Below, piece after piece: positions 1 through 11,515 of a DNA stretch of 64,000 nucleotides. The DNA comes from Phocoena phocoena. Its lineage: Eukaryota; Chordata; Mammalia; Artiodactyla; Phocoenidae. A program made the position numbers and the translations under genes. Every line of letters begins with the position of its first letter. Positions within the stretch are counted from its first letter, which is position 1. The notes under the pieces are model-generated. The model was not told the origin of the DNA. It worked only from the letters and a program-made list of their open reading frames with translations, and made no database searches. The stretch covers positions 33,988,842 through 34,052,841 of the forward strand of contig NC_089232.1 in the NCBI RefSeq assembly GCF_963924675.1, in the 5' to 3' direction.

Positions 1-2708
1 GTTCTCTGTATCTATGTATCTGTTTTGTTTTGTTTGCTCGTTTGTTTTGTTTTTTAGATTCAACATATAAGTGAAATCATACAGCATTTGTCTTTCTCTG
101 CCTGAATTATTGCACTTAGTATAATAATCTCTAGGCCTATGTCCCTGTTGTTGCAAGTTGCAATATTTCATTATTTTCCATGGCTGAATACTATTCCATT
201 GTGGATAGATAGATAGGCCACAGATTCTTTATCCATTCCTCTTTTGATGAACACTTAGGTTGCACCCATAACTTAGCTACTGTACATAATGCTGCAATAA
301 ACACAGGGTGTGTATATCTTTTCCAGTTAGGGTTTTTGTTTTCTTTGGATAAATACCAGAAGTAAAATTCCTAGATCATATGGTAGTTCTGTTTTTAACT
401 TTTTAAGAAACCTCCATACTGTTTTTGATAGTGGCTGCACTAATTTACATCCCCACCGACAGTACACAAGAGTTTCCTTTTCTCCACATCTTCACCAACA
501 CTTGTTATCTCTATTCTTTTAGATCATAGCCACTCTGATAGGTGTAAGATAATATCTTACTGTGGCTTTGATTTGCAGTTTCCTGATGATTAGTGATTTT
601 GAGCATCTTTTCACATGTCTGTTGGCTATCTGTATGTCATCCTTGAAAAAATGTCTGTTTCAGTCCTCTGCCCATTTTTTAATTGGAGTGGTTATTTTTA
701 TATTGAGTTGTGTGAGTTCTTTATATATTTTGGATATTAACTCCTTATCAGATATAACATTTGCAAATACCTTCTCCCATTCAGGACATTGACTTTTTGC
801 TTTAATGACGGTCTCTTCACTGTGCAAAAGCTTTTTTAGTTTGATGTAGAATAATTTATTTTTGCTTTCATTTCCCTTTCCTGAGGAGACAAAACCAAAA
901 AAATATTGCTAAGTCAATATTTTTTGACTTTCTGTATGTGAAAATATATGTGCATTTATTTCTGTATGTGATAAAAGAGAGTGGTCCGGTTTCATTCTTT
1001 TCCATGTAGTTGTTTTCTTTTCCCCAGACCATTTGTTGAGGAGACTATCTCTTCCCCACTGTATATTCTTGGCTCCTTTGTCACAAATTAATTAACCATA
1101 TAAGTGTGGGTTTATTTCTGGGATCTCGATTCTGTTCCATTGACCTATGTGTCTGTCCTTTTTTTTCTCTTTCCTCCTTCTGCGACCCCTATAATGTGAA
1201 TGTTAGTATGTTCTATGTTATCTTAAAGGTCCCTTAAACTATCCTCACTTTTTAAATTCTTTTTTCTTTTCGCTATTCCAATTAAATGATTTCCACTATC
1301 CTGTCTTCCAGATCACTGATCTGTTCTTCCACATCCTCTAATCAGCTGTTAATTCCTTCCAGTGTATTTTTCATTTCTATTATTGTATTCTCCAGTTCTG
1401 ATAGGTTGTTTTTCACACTTTCTCTTTGCTGATGTTTTCACTGAGTTCATCCATTCTTCTCCTAAGTTCAATGAGTTTGTTTATAAATATTACTTTGAAT
1501 TCCTTATCTGGTAAATTGTTTATCTCTATTGTGTTTAGTTCTTTCTCTGAGGGTTTGTCTTGTTCTTTGAGAGGTATTCCTTTGTCTCTTCATCTTGCCT
1601 AACTCACTCTATTGTTTTTAATGTATTAGGTATATCAGTAACATTTCCAGGTCTTGAAAGAGTGGCCTTATGTAGAAGGTGTCTTGTGGGGCCCAGTGGC
1701 ACAATCCCCCCGGTCACCAAATCCAGGTGCTTCAGAGGTATCCTCTTGTGTGCTGTGTGTACCCTCCTGCTGTGGTTGGGCTGTGATTGCTGTAGACACA
1801 GTGGTGAGTGGGGTTGGTCCCCAGGCCAGCTGGCTGTGAGGCTCAGCCACAAGTACTGCAGGTGTACTGATGTGTGGGGATGGCCCCCAACAAGAGTACC
1901 TGTGAGGCCCAGCCATGAATGTTGTAGGTGTGCAGGTATCCTGGGCTAGCCCCTGGAGCAAGAGATGCTTTGGAGGGGTGCCAGGTCAAGCCAAGGCCAC
2001 TTGCTGTGTGGGGTGGAGCAGGAGCCACTCTGGAGAGTTGCCAGGACAGGAAACAAGATGTTAGCTAGTTGTGGAGAGTGACAGAATGGTGCCTGTGAGC
2101 ACAGGGCCAGCTAGGTGGAAGGAGAGTTAAAAAAGAAAAAAAAAGATGCCCACTGGTGCTTCCATCCATGGAGAAAGTTTCACCAGATCTCTGACTCTTC
2201 AACACATGCCCTAAAATTAGTCAATGAATCTTCTCTGGTATGACCCAGGCACTTTTCAAGCTGCTGCCTCTCTGCTGAAACTCAGAGCAAGTGAGTTTGT
2301 GTATTGAGCCCTTCAAGAGAGGAATCTCAGTTTCCCATAGCCTTCTGGTTCTCCCATTGACTTTCAAAGCCAGACATCATGGGGGTTTGTCTTCCCAGCA
2401 CAGGTCCCCAGGCTGGGGAGCCCAGCATGGGCCTTGGACCCCTTACTCCTCAGGAAGGACCTCTCTGGTTGTGATACATCTCTCACTTATAGGTCACTGC
2501 ACTGGGGGTGTGGGTTCTGACTAGACCACATCTCTGCCCCTCCTACCCTTCTTAATACATCCTTTTTTTTATATCCTTAGTTGTGGAAAATCTGCTCTGC
2601 TAGTTTTCATGTCATTCTCAGATACAGTTGTTCTACATTCAGTTATAGTTTTGGTGTCTCCATGTTAGGAGGTGAGCTCAGGATCTTCCTACTCCACCAT
2701 CTTGATCC
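1..2708 (-). mobile_element. L1 LINE, internally deleted, continues past the left window edge
   Basis: Read on the minus strand, 2708 down to about 1560 is an L1 5' UTR, opening with an AAGATGGTGGAGTAGGA-type head. About 1560 to 1165 is the start of ORF1, a coiled-coil-type region followed by an ATTATAGGGGTC-type segment. Near 1155-1170 the sequence jumps directly into the late part of ORF2, and 1155 to 1 runs through the ORF2 C-terminal region into the 3' UTR, which continues beyond position 1. The end of ORF1 and most of ORF2, including endonuclease and reverse transcriptase, are missing. Frames are broken by stops and indels, so the copy is dead. Assignment is from remembered L1 consensus. 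The subfamily is not resolved, and two separate insertions rather than one deletion cannot be excluded. Confidence 0.88.
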
Positions 2709-3394
2709 GGACAAGAATCATCCTTGATTCCTATTTCCTTCTCATTCTCCTCATGAACTCTACCCTCAAAATACAGATATTTTATAGAACCTAAGATGCC
2801 GTCAATTGTGAGATACATGATTATAGTATTCATCCCTAAGAAAGAAAAATAATCTGGCAACAATACGACTCAGTGGCATTGCTTAGAATTTTTATTTTAT
2901 ACCTAAAGACTTCCAAACTTACGCAGACTTTTTACCATGTTTAATTCTTGTTAACACTGGGAAAGGAAAATGTATGTGAAATAAGTTGCTTAAGACACTA
3001 GAAAAGAAAAATGTATGTTAAATAATTTGGTTAAGGTTTCAAAAAATATTATCAACTTCAGAACCCACTTTCTTAATTGCTTTGACTCAGAGTCATACAT
3101 GTTTTTCCACAACACATCATCCATGGTGCCACTAAGAGTAGTGATGCAATGTTCTACTTCCTACAGATTTAAAATAGAATCTGCCAAACTGCTAGTAACC
3201 TGTGACTCAAATACTAAAGTATAAAAGCACTAAACCAAGTGTGTTCATGTACAGATAAATGGCAACGACATCTCTATGCCTCCCGGTCTGTAGTGATGGT
3301 CAGAGGCCATCAATTAGAAGACATATCAATTTCAGAGGCATTAACATGTAAAGAAAGGCGGGAGAACCTTCAGACCAAAATATGTATATTCTTT
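2709..3394. other. No gene recognised
   Basis: AT-rich unique-looking sequence between the L1 and an L2. No coding frame or repeat family is recognised. Confidence 0.5.
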
Positions 3395-3970
3395 ATCACT
3401 ATCTCCCTGGTCCTAGCCACCATCATCTCATGCCTGCCAGCTTCTCATAGCCTCCTAATTAGTTCTATACTTGCCCTTCTACAATCAATTCTCCTTATAG
3501 CAGGCCATGTGATTCTTTCACAATGTGAATTCAGTTTCCTGAACACACTAAACATAATTCTCACTCAAGGTCTTTACTTGCTGGGCCCTCTTTTACGTCA
3601 CTGCTCAAGTGTTGCCTTGTCAGCAAGGCCTTTCCTGACCATCTGATTAAAAATTCCTCCCCTGAACATACTCTGTTTCCTTGCTTTTTTTTTCTCTAAA
3701 AGAGTTATTACCATAGATATTTAATTAAATGTTTATATATACATATACATATTTATTTATATGTTTATACAATATATTTATATGTATAAGTATAAAGCAC
3801 ATTTAAACATTGATAGATAGATAGATAGACAAACATTTATGTCTGCCTTGTCTCCTCTCATCATAGAATAAGCTCCAAGACGACATAGCCGTTGTCTGTT
3901 TTTGCTCTCCATGCCCATAACACTGACTTGCACGTAGACAATACCTAGTAAATATTTGTTACATTTTGTA
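3395..3970 (+). mobile_element. L2 LINE fragment (ORF2 end and 3' UTR)
   Basis: The sequence follows L2 order: a segment like CTAGCCACCATCATCTC, then AAGGCCTTTCCTGACCA near 3627, then AAGCTCCAAGA near 3871, and a tail resembling AGTAAATATTTGTT at 3948-3961. An AT-rich stretch replaces the middle of the 3' UTR. The 135-codon frame that starts at 3239 runs into this element and is not a gene. Confidence 0.75.
3718..3830. repeat. AT-rich low complexity with (GATA)n
   Basis: TATACATA/TATATG-type low complexity, followed by about four GATA units at 3812-3828. It lies inside the L2 copy. Confidence 0.85.
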
Positions 3971-4369
3971 AATGAAAATGAGTAATGAAAATGAGTTAAA
4001 TATAGTGAATTAACTAACTAAATTGCCATAGAACCTGATGAGTATGGTAAGAGACACTAGGTATATTTCCTTGGATAAATTTTGTTCAAACTGCAACCAT
4101 GCTACAGAACTAGTGTTGGAGGAATAAATGAGATGACCATAAAAACAAATGCACCTCCACCTGCTCTTCCCTGCTACTGATTGTGATTAAGACTCTAAGG
4201 AGAAGAGCATAGGGGAAAAACAGAAATGAATGCTACTATTTCTGGGTATACTGGATTTCTGGCATTATGTTCAGAATGAAAGGGTGATGGGGTGTCAGCA
4301 TTCAGAGTGTTCATGGTGATCAGAAACCTATCAGCACACCAGGACATGCCTAGTATCAGCTTTTCTAGG

Positions 4370-4575
4370 AAAACTTTCTTGGTCCTCCTAGCTCACATCT
4401 TTCTCTTTTTATGGATTCCCACAGGCTACAGAACACTGCCCACCTGATTCTATTACTTCTCTACATGCAAGTCTTTCTCTCCACCATACTGTACATTTCT
4501 GAAGAGCAAGAACTTCATCACCCATATATAGAGTATCTTCCACCACTCCTAGCACAGAGTTATATCCATTTAGAA
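4370..4575 (+). mobile_element. L2-like LINE 3' fragment
   Basis: The segment has L2 3'-end order: a cytosine/thymine-rich stretch, GGATTCCCACAG, a TTTCTGAAGAGCAAGAAC block and a final AGCACAGAGTTA. Divergence is high and L3 is an alternative. Confidence 0.45.
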
Positions 4576-6235
4576 AGGAATAAAGTTTCAGGGAAAAATG
4601 AAGCATTTTAGCAGTTAATGAGAGGGTCAGTAAGCCAGGTCCTGCAGAGGAGATAGGGTCTTCACACGGATCAGCCTCGGACAGGATATTTGGAAAGTTT
4701 GCTTGCCAAGAATCTCATGGATTGGAGGCTATCAGCTCTATGGATGAAGTTGTGAGTGTCAGTCAAATTACCTGTGAAGAGTTAAGTCTGTCCACATTTG
4801 TCTCCCATTTGAGGGTGCTGAGAAAGGGTGGAGGGACCTACCTTCAACACACTTACACTTAGAGGTACTCTGTAGGAGGCAGTAATTTATAGTTATGGAA
4901 TAAAGTTGGGTAGGTATTCAATGAAACTCTATTTTGGGGGGTGCTGTGTATAGCTGATTGTTCATTATAGGTAGAGCCAGCTTCATTTGGACAATACTGT
5001 CAACTGTAATTCTAGCTCCAGAGAACTTCTCCATTTTTGGCTTCAGGATATACACTTAGAGAAATTTCCTAAAATCCTTCCTGGAAGAAGCATCTATTGG
5101 CAGCTGCTTACTTTAAGGTAATATGAGTCATTATCAAAATGAAACTTAAGTGACATATGCTATTTTATTTTTATCGTTCACTCCGTTCTATATTTTATCT
5201 GTTATTCTGCATTTTATCCATTTTTCAAAAATAAAAATATTACATTTTTTAGAAATTATAAACAGCATACAAATTTTAAGTAATAAAGGAATTATTTGAC
5301 TCTATTTGGCTGGAACCTTCCTAACCAATTTCTTCCTCTGTTATGCAACTATATATTTTACCTGATGCTCGGTGGTTGTACTGAATAGAGATCATCAATT
5401 TAAATAATTCATATCCTTAGAAAGGGGTTGGATGATTTCTGATATAAAAAGAAAATGCTGTTTCAATGGTTCAGCTGTACAGTGACTGCATGTGGGATTA
5501 ATGTGATCTTTGAAAAGGGAGACTGGCCAATGCAGCTATTGTTTTATTCATTCTAAAAACTTTAGAACTTAGTGTACCATCTTTGCAAGGTGAACAGTAT
5601 CACTGTTGCCCAACTTCAGGGAGCATTACTCACATTTATTACTGTGTGTGAATGGAATTCCTGGAGCGGTCGCCTTCTGGGATTTACATAGAACACAATT
5701 TTGAATGGTGCCTCCTGAAGAATGGTAGCCCCGAGGAATACTAGGGTGGGTATGAAGGGTCAACTAGAGAGAACTAGAGGAGGAAAAGTCTTCCAGCCAC
5801 ACTGGAATCTATAAAAAGTTCTCACAGATGCTACCCTCCAATCGATGATTCTTTCTCACAATTTTAAAATAAGCTAAATATAAACACAAATAATAAAATC
5901 ATTATATTCAAGATTGAACAAACATGACAAAAATTCTCTTAAATGAAAAGTTTTTCTTTTCAAGTTTAAAGTAAATAATGGAAAACTAGCTGACATTAAA
6001 TAAAAATAAAAGCAAAGTTTCCTCTTGACCAATAAGATGATAAAGTCAATAGCAAGTAGCAAATGGTATAAAATGATAAACTAATTAAATGATTAATTAA
6101 TTAAAAAATAGAATATTGGCCAGCTCATGGTTCCAGAAATCTCCTAGATATTGGATTGGAGGCTAGAGGGAGTAGTGACCTATGCTCAGAAAGTTTGCAG
6201 TACTCATTTCCTTTTCCTATTCAATATCGTTTATT
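4576..6235. other. No gene recognised
   Basis: AT-rich non-coding sequence. All frames are short and I see no repeat family or RNA gene with confidence. Confidence 0.5.
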
Positions 6236-7413
6236 GCAAACAAATATTAACTTAAAATGGATCATAGACCTAAATGTAAAAACTAAAACTTCTAAAGAAA
6301 TAAAAGTAGAAGAAAATCTTTGTGAACTCGGTTGGCCAAGACTTCCTAGATATAACACCAAAATATAATACTCTTAACAAAAATTTGATGAATTGGGCTT
6401 CATTAAATTAAGAAATTCTGCTCTTTGGAAGACACTGTAAATGAAAAGATAAGACACAGACTAGGGTAAAATATTTGCAAATCACATATCTGACAAAGAA
6501 CTTGTATCAGCAACATAAAAAGAACTCTCAAATTCTACACTAAAAAAGAAATCAAATAAATCCTCAATAAAAAAATGAGCAACAGATTTGAACAGACACT
6601 TTAGCAAAGAAGATATATGGATGACAAAACACATGAAAATGATCAATATCATTAGTCATTAGAGAAATGCAAATTCAAGCCACAATCAGATACTAATTTA
6701 CCTTTTAAGATGGTTAATATTAAAAAGACGGATCTTGCCAAATGTTGGAAAGTATGTGGAGCAACTGGAATTTTCATACACTGATGGTGGAAATGTAAAC
6801 TTACACAACCATTTTAGAAAACAGTTTGCCGGTTTCTTAAAAAGTTAAACATACACCTGCCACCTGACCCAGCCTTGCCGTTCCTAGGCATGTATCAAGA
6901 GAAATGAAAGCATGTGACTAGACAAAGGCTTACACATAAGTGTTCACAGCAGCTGTATTTGTAATAACTGAAAAACTGGAAACTTAAGTGTCTATCATCA
7001 GGTGAAAGAATCAACAAATTGTGGAACAGTGCTCAGCAATAAAGAGTAATGATCCACGCAACAAAATGGATGAATGTGAAAATAACTATGACGAGTGAGA
7101 GAAGCTAGAGGGAAAAAAACGTACACACTGTATGATTACATTTATATAAAATTCTAGAAAATACGAACTAATCTATACGGACAGGAATATATCAGTGGCT
7201 TTCTGGGAATTGATGGGGGATAGGATAGGGGGTGGAGAATGAGAAATCAGGAAGGAACACAGGGAAACTTTTGGAAGTGATGGATATGTTCACTATCTTG
7301 ATTATGGTAATGATTCCACAGGTGTATATATGTCAAAATTTATTATACTGTATACTTGGAATATATGCAGTTTATTTTGTCATATACCCCAATAAAGCTG
7401 TTAAAATTTTTTT
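6236..7413 (+). mobile_element. 5'-truncated older L1 (ORF2 C-terminal region and 3' UTR)
   Basis: It starts abruptly in ORF2 (ATTAACTTAAAATGGATCAT near 6246). It passes the AAATCTTTGTGA and CAAATCACATATCTGACAAA segments and the AATGATCAATATCATTAGTC block, and ends with an older-type 3' UTR (GATATGTTCACTATCTTGAT near 7283, then CCCCAATAAAGCTG at 7387-7400). Many stops and indels show an old, inactive copy. It resembles L1M-class elements and differs from the younger 3' UTRs near 11 and 21 kb. Confidence 0.85.
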
Positions 7414-7584
7414 AAGGTGTTTAAATGAGAGGAGTAGTATGTTCAAGTCATTCACTGAAAACTGATTGGACTCTAACTATAGATCAAGTTTTTTAAAAAA
7501 GGAAGTTTAGAAAAATTATCTAGATTGGTTATATGCAGATAAAATTTGAAGTTGAAGAAACCAGAAAAGGAGTAACTAAAGGAA

Positions 7585-7815
7585 AAAGCATAGACTCTGG
7601 AGTTAGAAGGACATAAGCTCAGATCCAGGATCTTCCACTTAATGCCTGTGTGACCTTAGGAAAGTTGACTAACTTCTCTGAGCTCAGTTACTTCATCTGT
7701 AGAAGAAGAAAGCATGTATCTGAGAGTCATCATGATGTTTAGAAATCACAGACACAAAGTATCTGGTGCAAAGCAGTCACCCCTTAACAGGAGAGCAGGT
7801 ATTAATTGTATTTGT
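7585..7815 (+). mobile_element. MIR SINE
   Basis: Full MIR order is visible: GACTCTGGAGTTAGAAGGAC, CTCAGATCCAGGATCTTCCACTT-type core, TGTGTGACCTTAGG, and the CTCAGTTACTTCATCTGTAG block, with a degraded 3' tail. Confidence 0.85.
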
Positions 7816-8937
7816 TAATAGATAAGAAATATATTTTTGTTGGTCAGACATGAGGTTATAGAGACCAAAACTAGGGAAGGGAGACAAAGTGAAAGTGGTG
7901 AAATATCTTGGATTTTATATAAAAAGACAAGATGTGGTGACTAATTCGTTTTTAGAAGCATGGGAAGCAAGAATCAATCACTAAAAGAATGATAGCTCCA
8001 TCACTAGAAGTTTTTCTAGTAATCAGGGGGGAGGGTCAAGGATAGTATAGACTAGTACACATCCACACAGATAGATCCTAAAAGTGGTTTTTTGATGCAA
8101 GTCTGAGTTGAGTCTAATACACGTTATTAATAATTGGAGGCCTCCCTGGCTGCAAGCCTCACCAGCTTCTGTGTTGCAGCAATGGCTATCAAAGTTCAGT
8201 TCCGTACCCAGCATTGACCAGGGCTGGAGTCCCTGGGAAGGTGCTTCACTGCTGGGGCTGCTAGAGACCAGAATCACCACATTCTACTGCTGCCATAGAG
8301 ACCACCTGTACCTGTGAGTGAGCGCTGCACTGAGGGGACCGGCAGAAGGAGCTTCTACTTTTCTCCTGCTTTCTGATCTCCCCCGGTGCCTCTACTGCCT
8401 GAGTTAACAGCAAGCCAGCTAGTGAACAAGCCCAGGGAAATAAGAGTTTGCTGGCCCCCAGCCCGGGCAGCACAGAGCAGAACCTAAGAGTGCAGGACTG
8501 AGAGGGGACAGGTAAATAACCAGCGCAGTGTCTACAGGAGTCACTGCAGAGAGACAACAGGGATGAAGGTGAAACGGAAGCAATGAAGAAAGAAAAACAG
8601 TTAGAAAGAAGTGAATCAGAAAAATTAAGTGCCCCAGAAGTTCAACGAAGAGAGAATTTGAAAAGGCAGACATTCAAAGGTGTCCACTGCTAGAGAGAGG
8701 GCAAGGTCTAAGAGAAGGCCACTGGATTTGACGATCAGCAGTCCTACTGACCTTGAAAATCTAGTGTTAGCTTCTCAACTATTGCAGGAGCGGGTGCCAG
8801 ATTTCAGAAAAGGATCAATTTCAGCAAATAAGATTGTGGGTATAAACTCATCGTAAACTTCAACTCATCATCGAAGTTTAGCAGAAAGTGTGAGAAGTCA
8901 ACTGACTCATACACCTTTCTCGGAAATTGGACTCTAA
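7816..8937. other. No gene recognised
   Basis: Unique-looking sequence, more GC-rich around 8130-8560. Overlapping frames of 69-98 codons occur on both strands there. None resembles a known protein, and no consistent coding signal is apparent. Confidence 0.5.
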
Positions 8938-9049
8938 TAGGGTGACCAACCTGTTCCCATTTGTCTAGAACTTTTGCAGTTTTAGCTTGGAAAGCTCCTG
9001 GTTCCAGGAACCACTTAGTTCCAGGCAAGCTGAGATGGCTGGTGACCAT
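8938..9049. mobile_element. Short palindromic element, DNA-transposon-like
   Basis: The ends are imperfect inverted repeats: GGTGACCAACC at 8941-8951 against GGTCACCAGCC read on the minus strand from about 9048. Partial pairing extends inward for about 30 bases. The GGGTGACCA ends resemble a mammalian-wide non-autonomous element, but I cannot name the family. Confidence 0.4.
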
Positions 9050-10904
9050 GACCCAGAATGCCTTAGAGAATGTGCACAAATAAGCTATATTCAGATTTCA
9101 ACAAAGGATGCGGATGATGGTAACGTGTAAGTTCTAATGTATTTCCAGAATAACCATCGTTTTGCTCCCTGGTTCACTAATAATGCAGTCATTCCACTTG
9201 ACTTTAAATGTGATTCTTCTTCATCCAGGTCTTACCCTTTTTAGTCTGTCTACTGGCTGCAATGACATCCCAAGAGAAACATTCTCCTACTTGGCTTTTT
9301 TCAAGCTCAACCTTTTCACGACACCCCAGTTAATTAATATCTGCCCTGGGTCAGCCTGGAGGGAAACGTGTAGAGCTTGGAGGTTTCCATTTGAACATTG
9401 AACCCCAGGAAGGAGCAAGACAAATTTATACCAGTGGGTCTAATTGCTAGAAAGGTAATGCTGCAAAGATGGAAATCAGCTGAAAGATTAACACTGCTAT
9501 ACCAGCTTGAGTGCCCTGGCTAACAGAGAGAAAATAATGTTTCAATTAAATGAAGGGATACTGAATTAGGTAGATTACTCAGGAGACTGGTAATGGAATA
9601 CAGAGCCTTTCACCTCCAGGTCACCATGACCAATCTGGTCCAGGGCAGTTCTAAACCATAGTTTTAAGGAGCTGAGGGCTCACCCCAGCCCTTACTGTCT
9701 GCAGCACTTGATGAACTGGTCTCTCAAAGCACGTGCATCAACCTCTCAAGGTCACTGTGGTTCACTGAAGATGTACGAGGAAGCAAAGCCCCTCTTTGGA
9801 AGGGAGGGGCTGGCCCCGAGGATAGCCAAGGGCCACTACAGGGAAATTAGGATGGGGGAAATGATTCAAGATGGGGAGCCACACGGGGCGGGGGCGGGAA
9901 TCATGTTTCAACTCACATAGGCAGTTAACTGTTTCACCTTAGAACTGAGATAGAAGTGAAAGTGGTGATTAAGCGTTTGTTCTTTGTTTGGGGGGGGAGT
10001 GGCTAGCGAGGAGATTTGCATTAGAAGTCAAAACTTCATTAGAGCCCAGAACAAGATGAGCAAAACTGAGTCATGATATCGCTTGTTACCACTCACATTT
10101 GAATATGTCCCAGGGCTTATCTTATTCCACAAAATATTACCACAGACAGATAAAGTCTGATATAAGGAGATTAGCTTAATTCCTGATGCCAGTGTAACAA
10201 AAATCCTCTCCCATAATGGAACCCATATGTCAGCTGGGATCTCCCAGTCATTTATGATCCAGATAAGACTGTCTCAAACTGTACATTCCATACTTTGTAG
10301 GAGTCTAAAAAGTCCCCTAGATTCCTGCAAATTCTCAGAGGTTGTGTGCTTATGGCTACCTCTGCATTGAAATTCCTGCTTTTCCTAAATACGTTCATTG
10401 GATAGGTTATCTGACCATTTGGGGCCTGCTCTAAGAAGATCTAAATGAGAAACTCAGCTGCTTCCTCCATCTCCACGATCACTGTATTAAAATGCACAGA
10501 GACTTCAGTCAAAATGGGATGTGGGGTGCGGAAGGGTGGAGGCTGTTTCTGTCACAGCAACACCGACCACAAATGGGGGCAGTCCCTGATTTTAAAAGTC
10601 TCAGAACACCCCACCACAGGGACATTCTCCTGGCCCCTTCACTCAGCTTGTGACTATCCAACTGCCCCTCTCTTCTCCCCTTGACCTTCTCGAGTGCCCC
10701 AGAAACCCCATATTCTTATTTCCTTTGCAATTCTCACTTCCAAAGTCTCTGGGACCACCTTTTTGAGCATCTTGGCAAGGCAAAAGGGCTTCCAGGTCAG
10801 GAATCCACCCTCTAGAGGAGGTGGTCTGGGTTTTAAGAAACACTTTTTTTTTTCCCTCCCCACTACAGAAATACACCAAAGAACTATTTCAACAATAGCC
10901 TGAG
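9050..10904. other. No gene recognised
   Basis: Mixed-composition unique-looking sequence, including a G-rich patch near 9880-9900. Frames are at most 79 codons. No promoter, RNA gene or repeat family is identified. Confidence 0.5.
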
Positions 10905-11515
10905 AGACAAAATTCTAATTCAAAACGATACACGCACCCCTATGTTCATACGAGCAATATTTACAATAGTCAAGACATGAAAGCAACCTAAATATCCATC
11001 GACAGATGAATGGATAAAGAAGATGTGGTACATATATAAAATGGAATATAACTCAGTCATAAAAAGAATGAAATAATGTCATTTGCAGCAACATGGATGG
11101 ACCCAGAGATTATCATACTAAGTGAAGTAAGTCTGACAAAGACAAATATATGATATCGCTTATATGTGGACTCTAAAATATGACATAAATGAACTTATCC
11201 ATGAAACAGAAACAGACTCATAAATATAGAGAACAGACTTGTGGTTGTCAAGGGGGAGAGGGGGTGGTGGAGGGGTGGATTGGGATTTGGGGATTTGGGG
11301 ATTAGCAGATGCAAACTATTATATATAGAATGGATACATAGCAAGGTCCTACTGTATAGCACAGGGAACCATATTCGATATCCTGTGATAAACCATAATG
11401 GAAAGGAAAAGGAAAAAGAACATATATATGTAGAACTGAATCCCTTTGCTGTACAGCAGAAACTAACACAACATCGTAAATCAGCTATACTTCAATAAAA
11501 TAAATTAAAACAACA
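10905..11515 (+). mobile_element. 5'-truncated L1, ORF2 end and 3' UTR
   Basis: It begins in the last part of ORF2 (ATATCCATCGACAGATGAAT near 10991, then GCAACATGGATGGACCCAGA near 11088). It continues through the cetartiodactyl-type 3' UTR (GGTCCTACTGTATAGCACAG near 11345, TTGCTGTACAGCAGAAACTA) and ends in CTTCAATAAAATAAATTAAA followed by a CAA-rich tail. No clear target-site duplication was found. Confidence 0.9.

Noticed and set aside
1560..1961. Overlapping frames of 60-129 codons on both strands
   Set aside because: They lie in the L1 5' UTR, which is GC-rich and stop-poor. They are not genes.
3239..3646. 135-codon plus-strand frame with a hydrophobic middle, resembling mitochondrial membrane protein
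   Set aside because: The hydrophobic part is L2 sequence (the CTAGCCACCATCATCTC region), not a nuclear mitochondrial insertion or gene.
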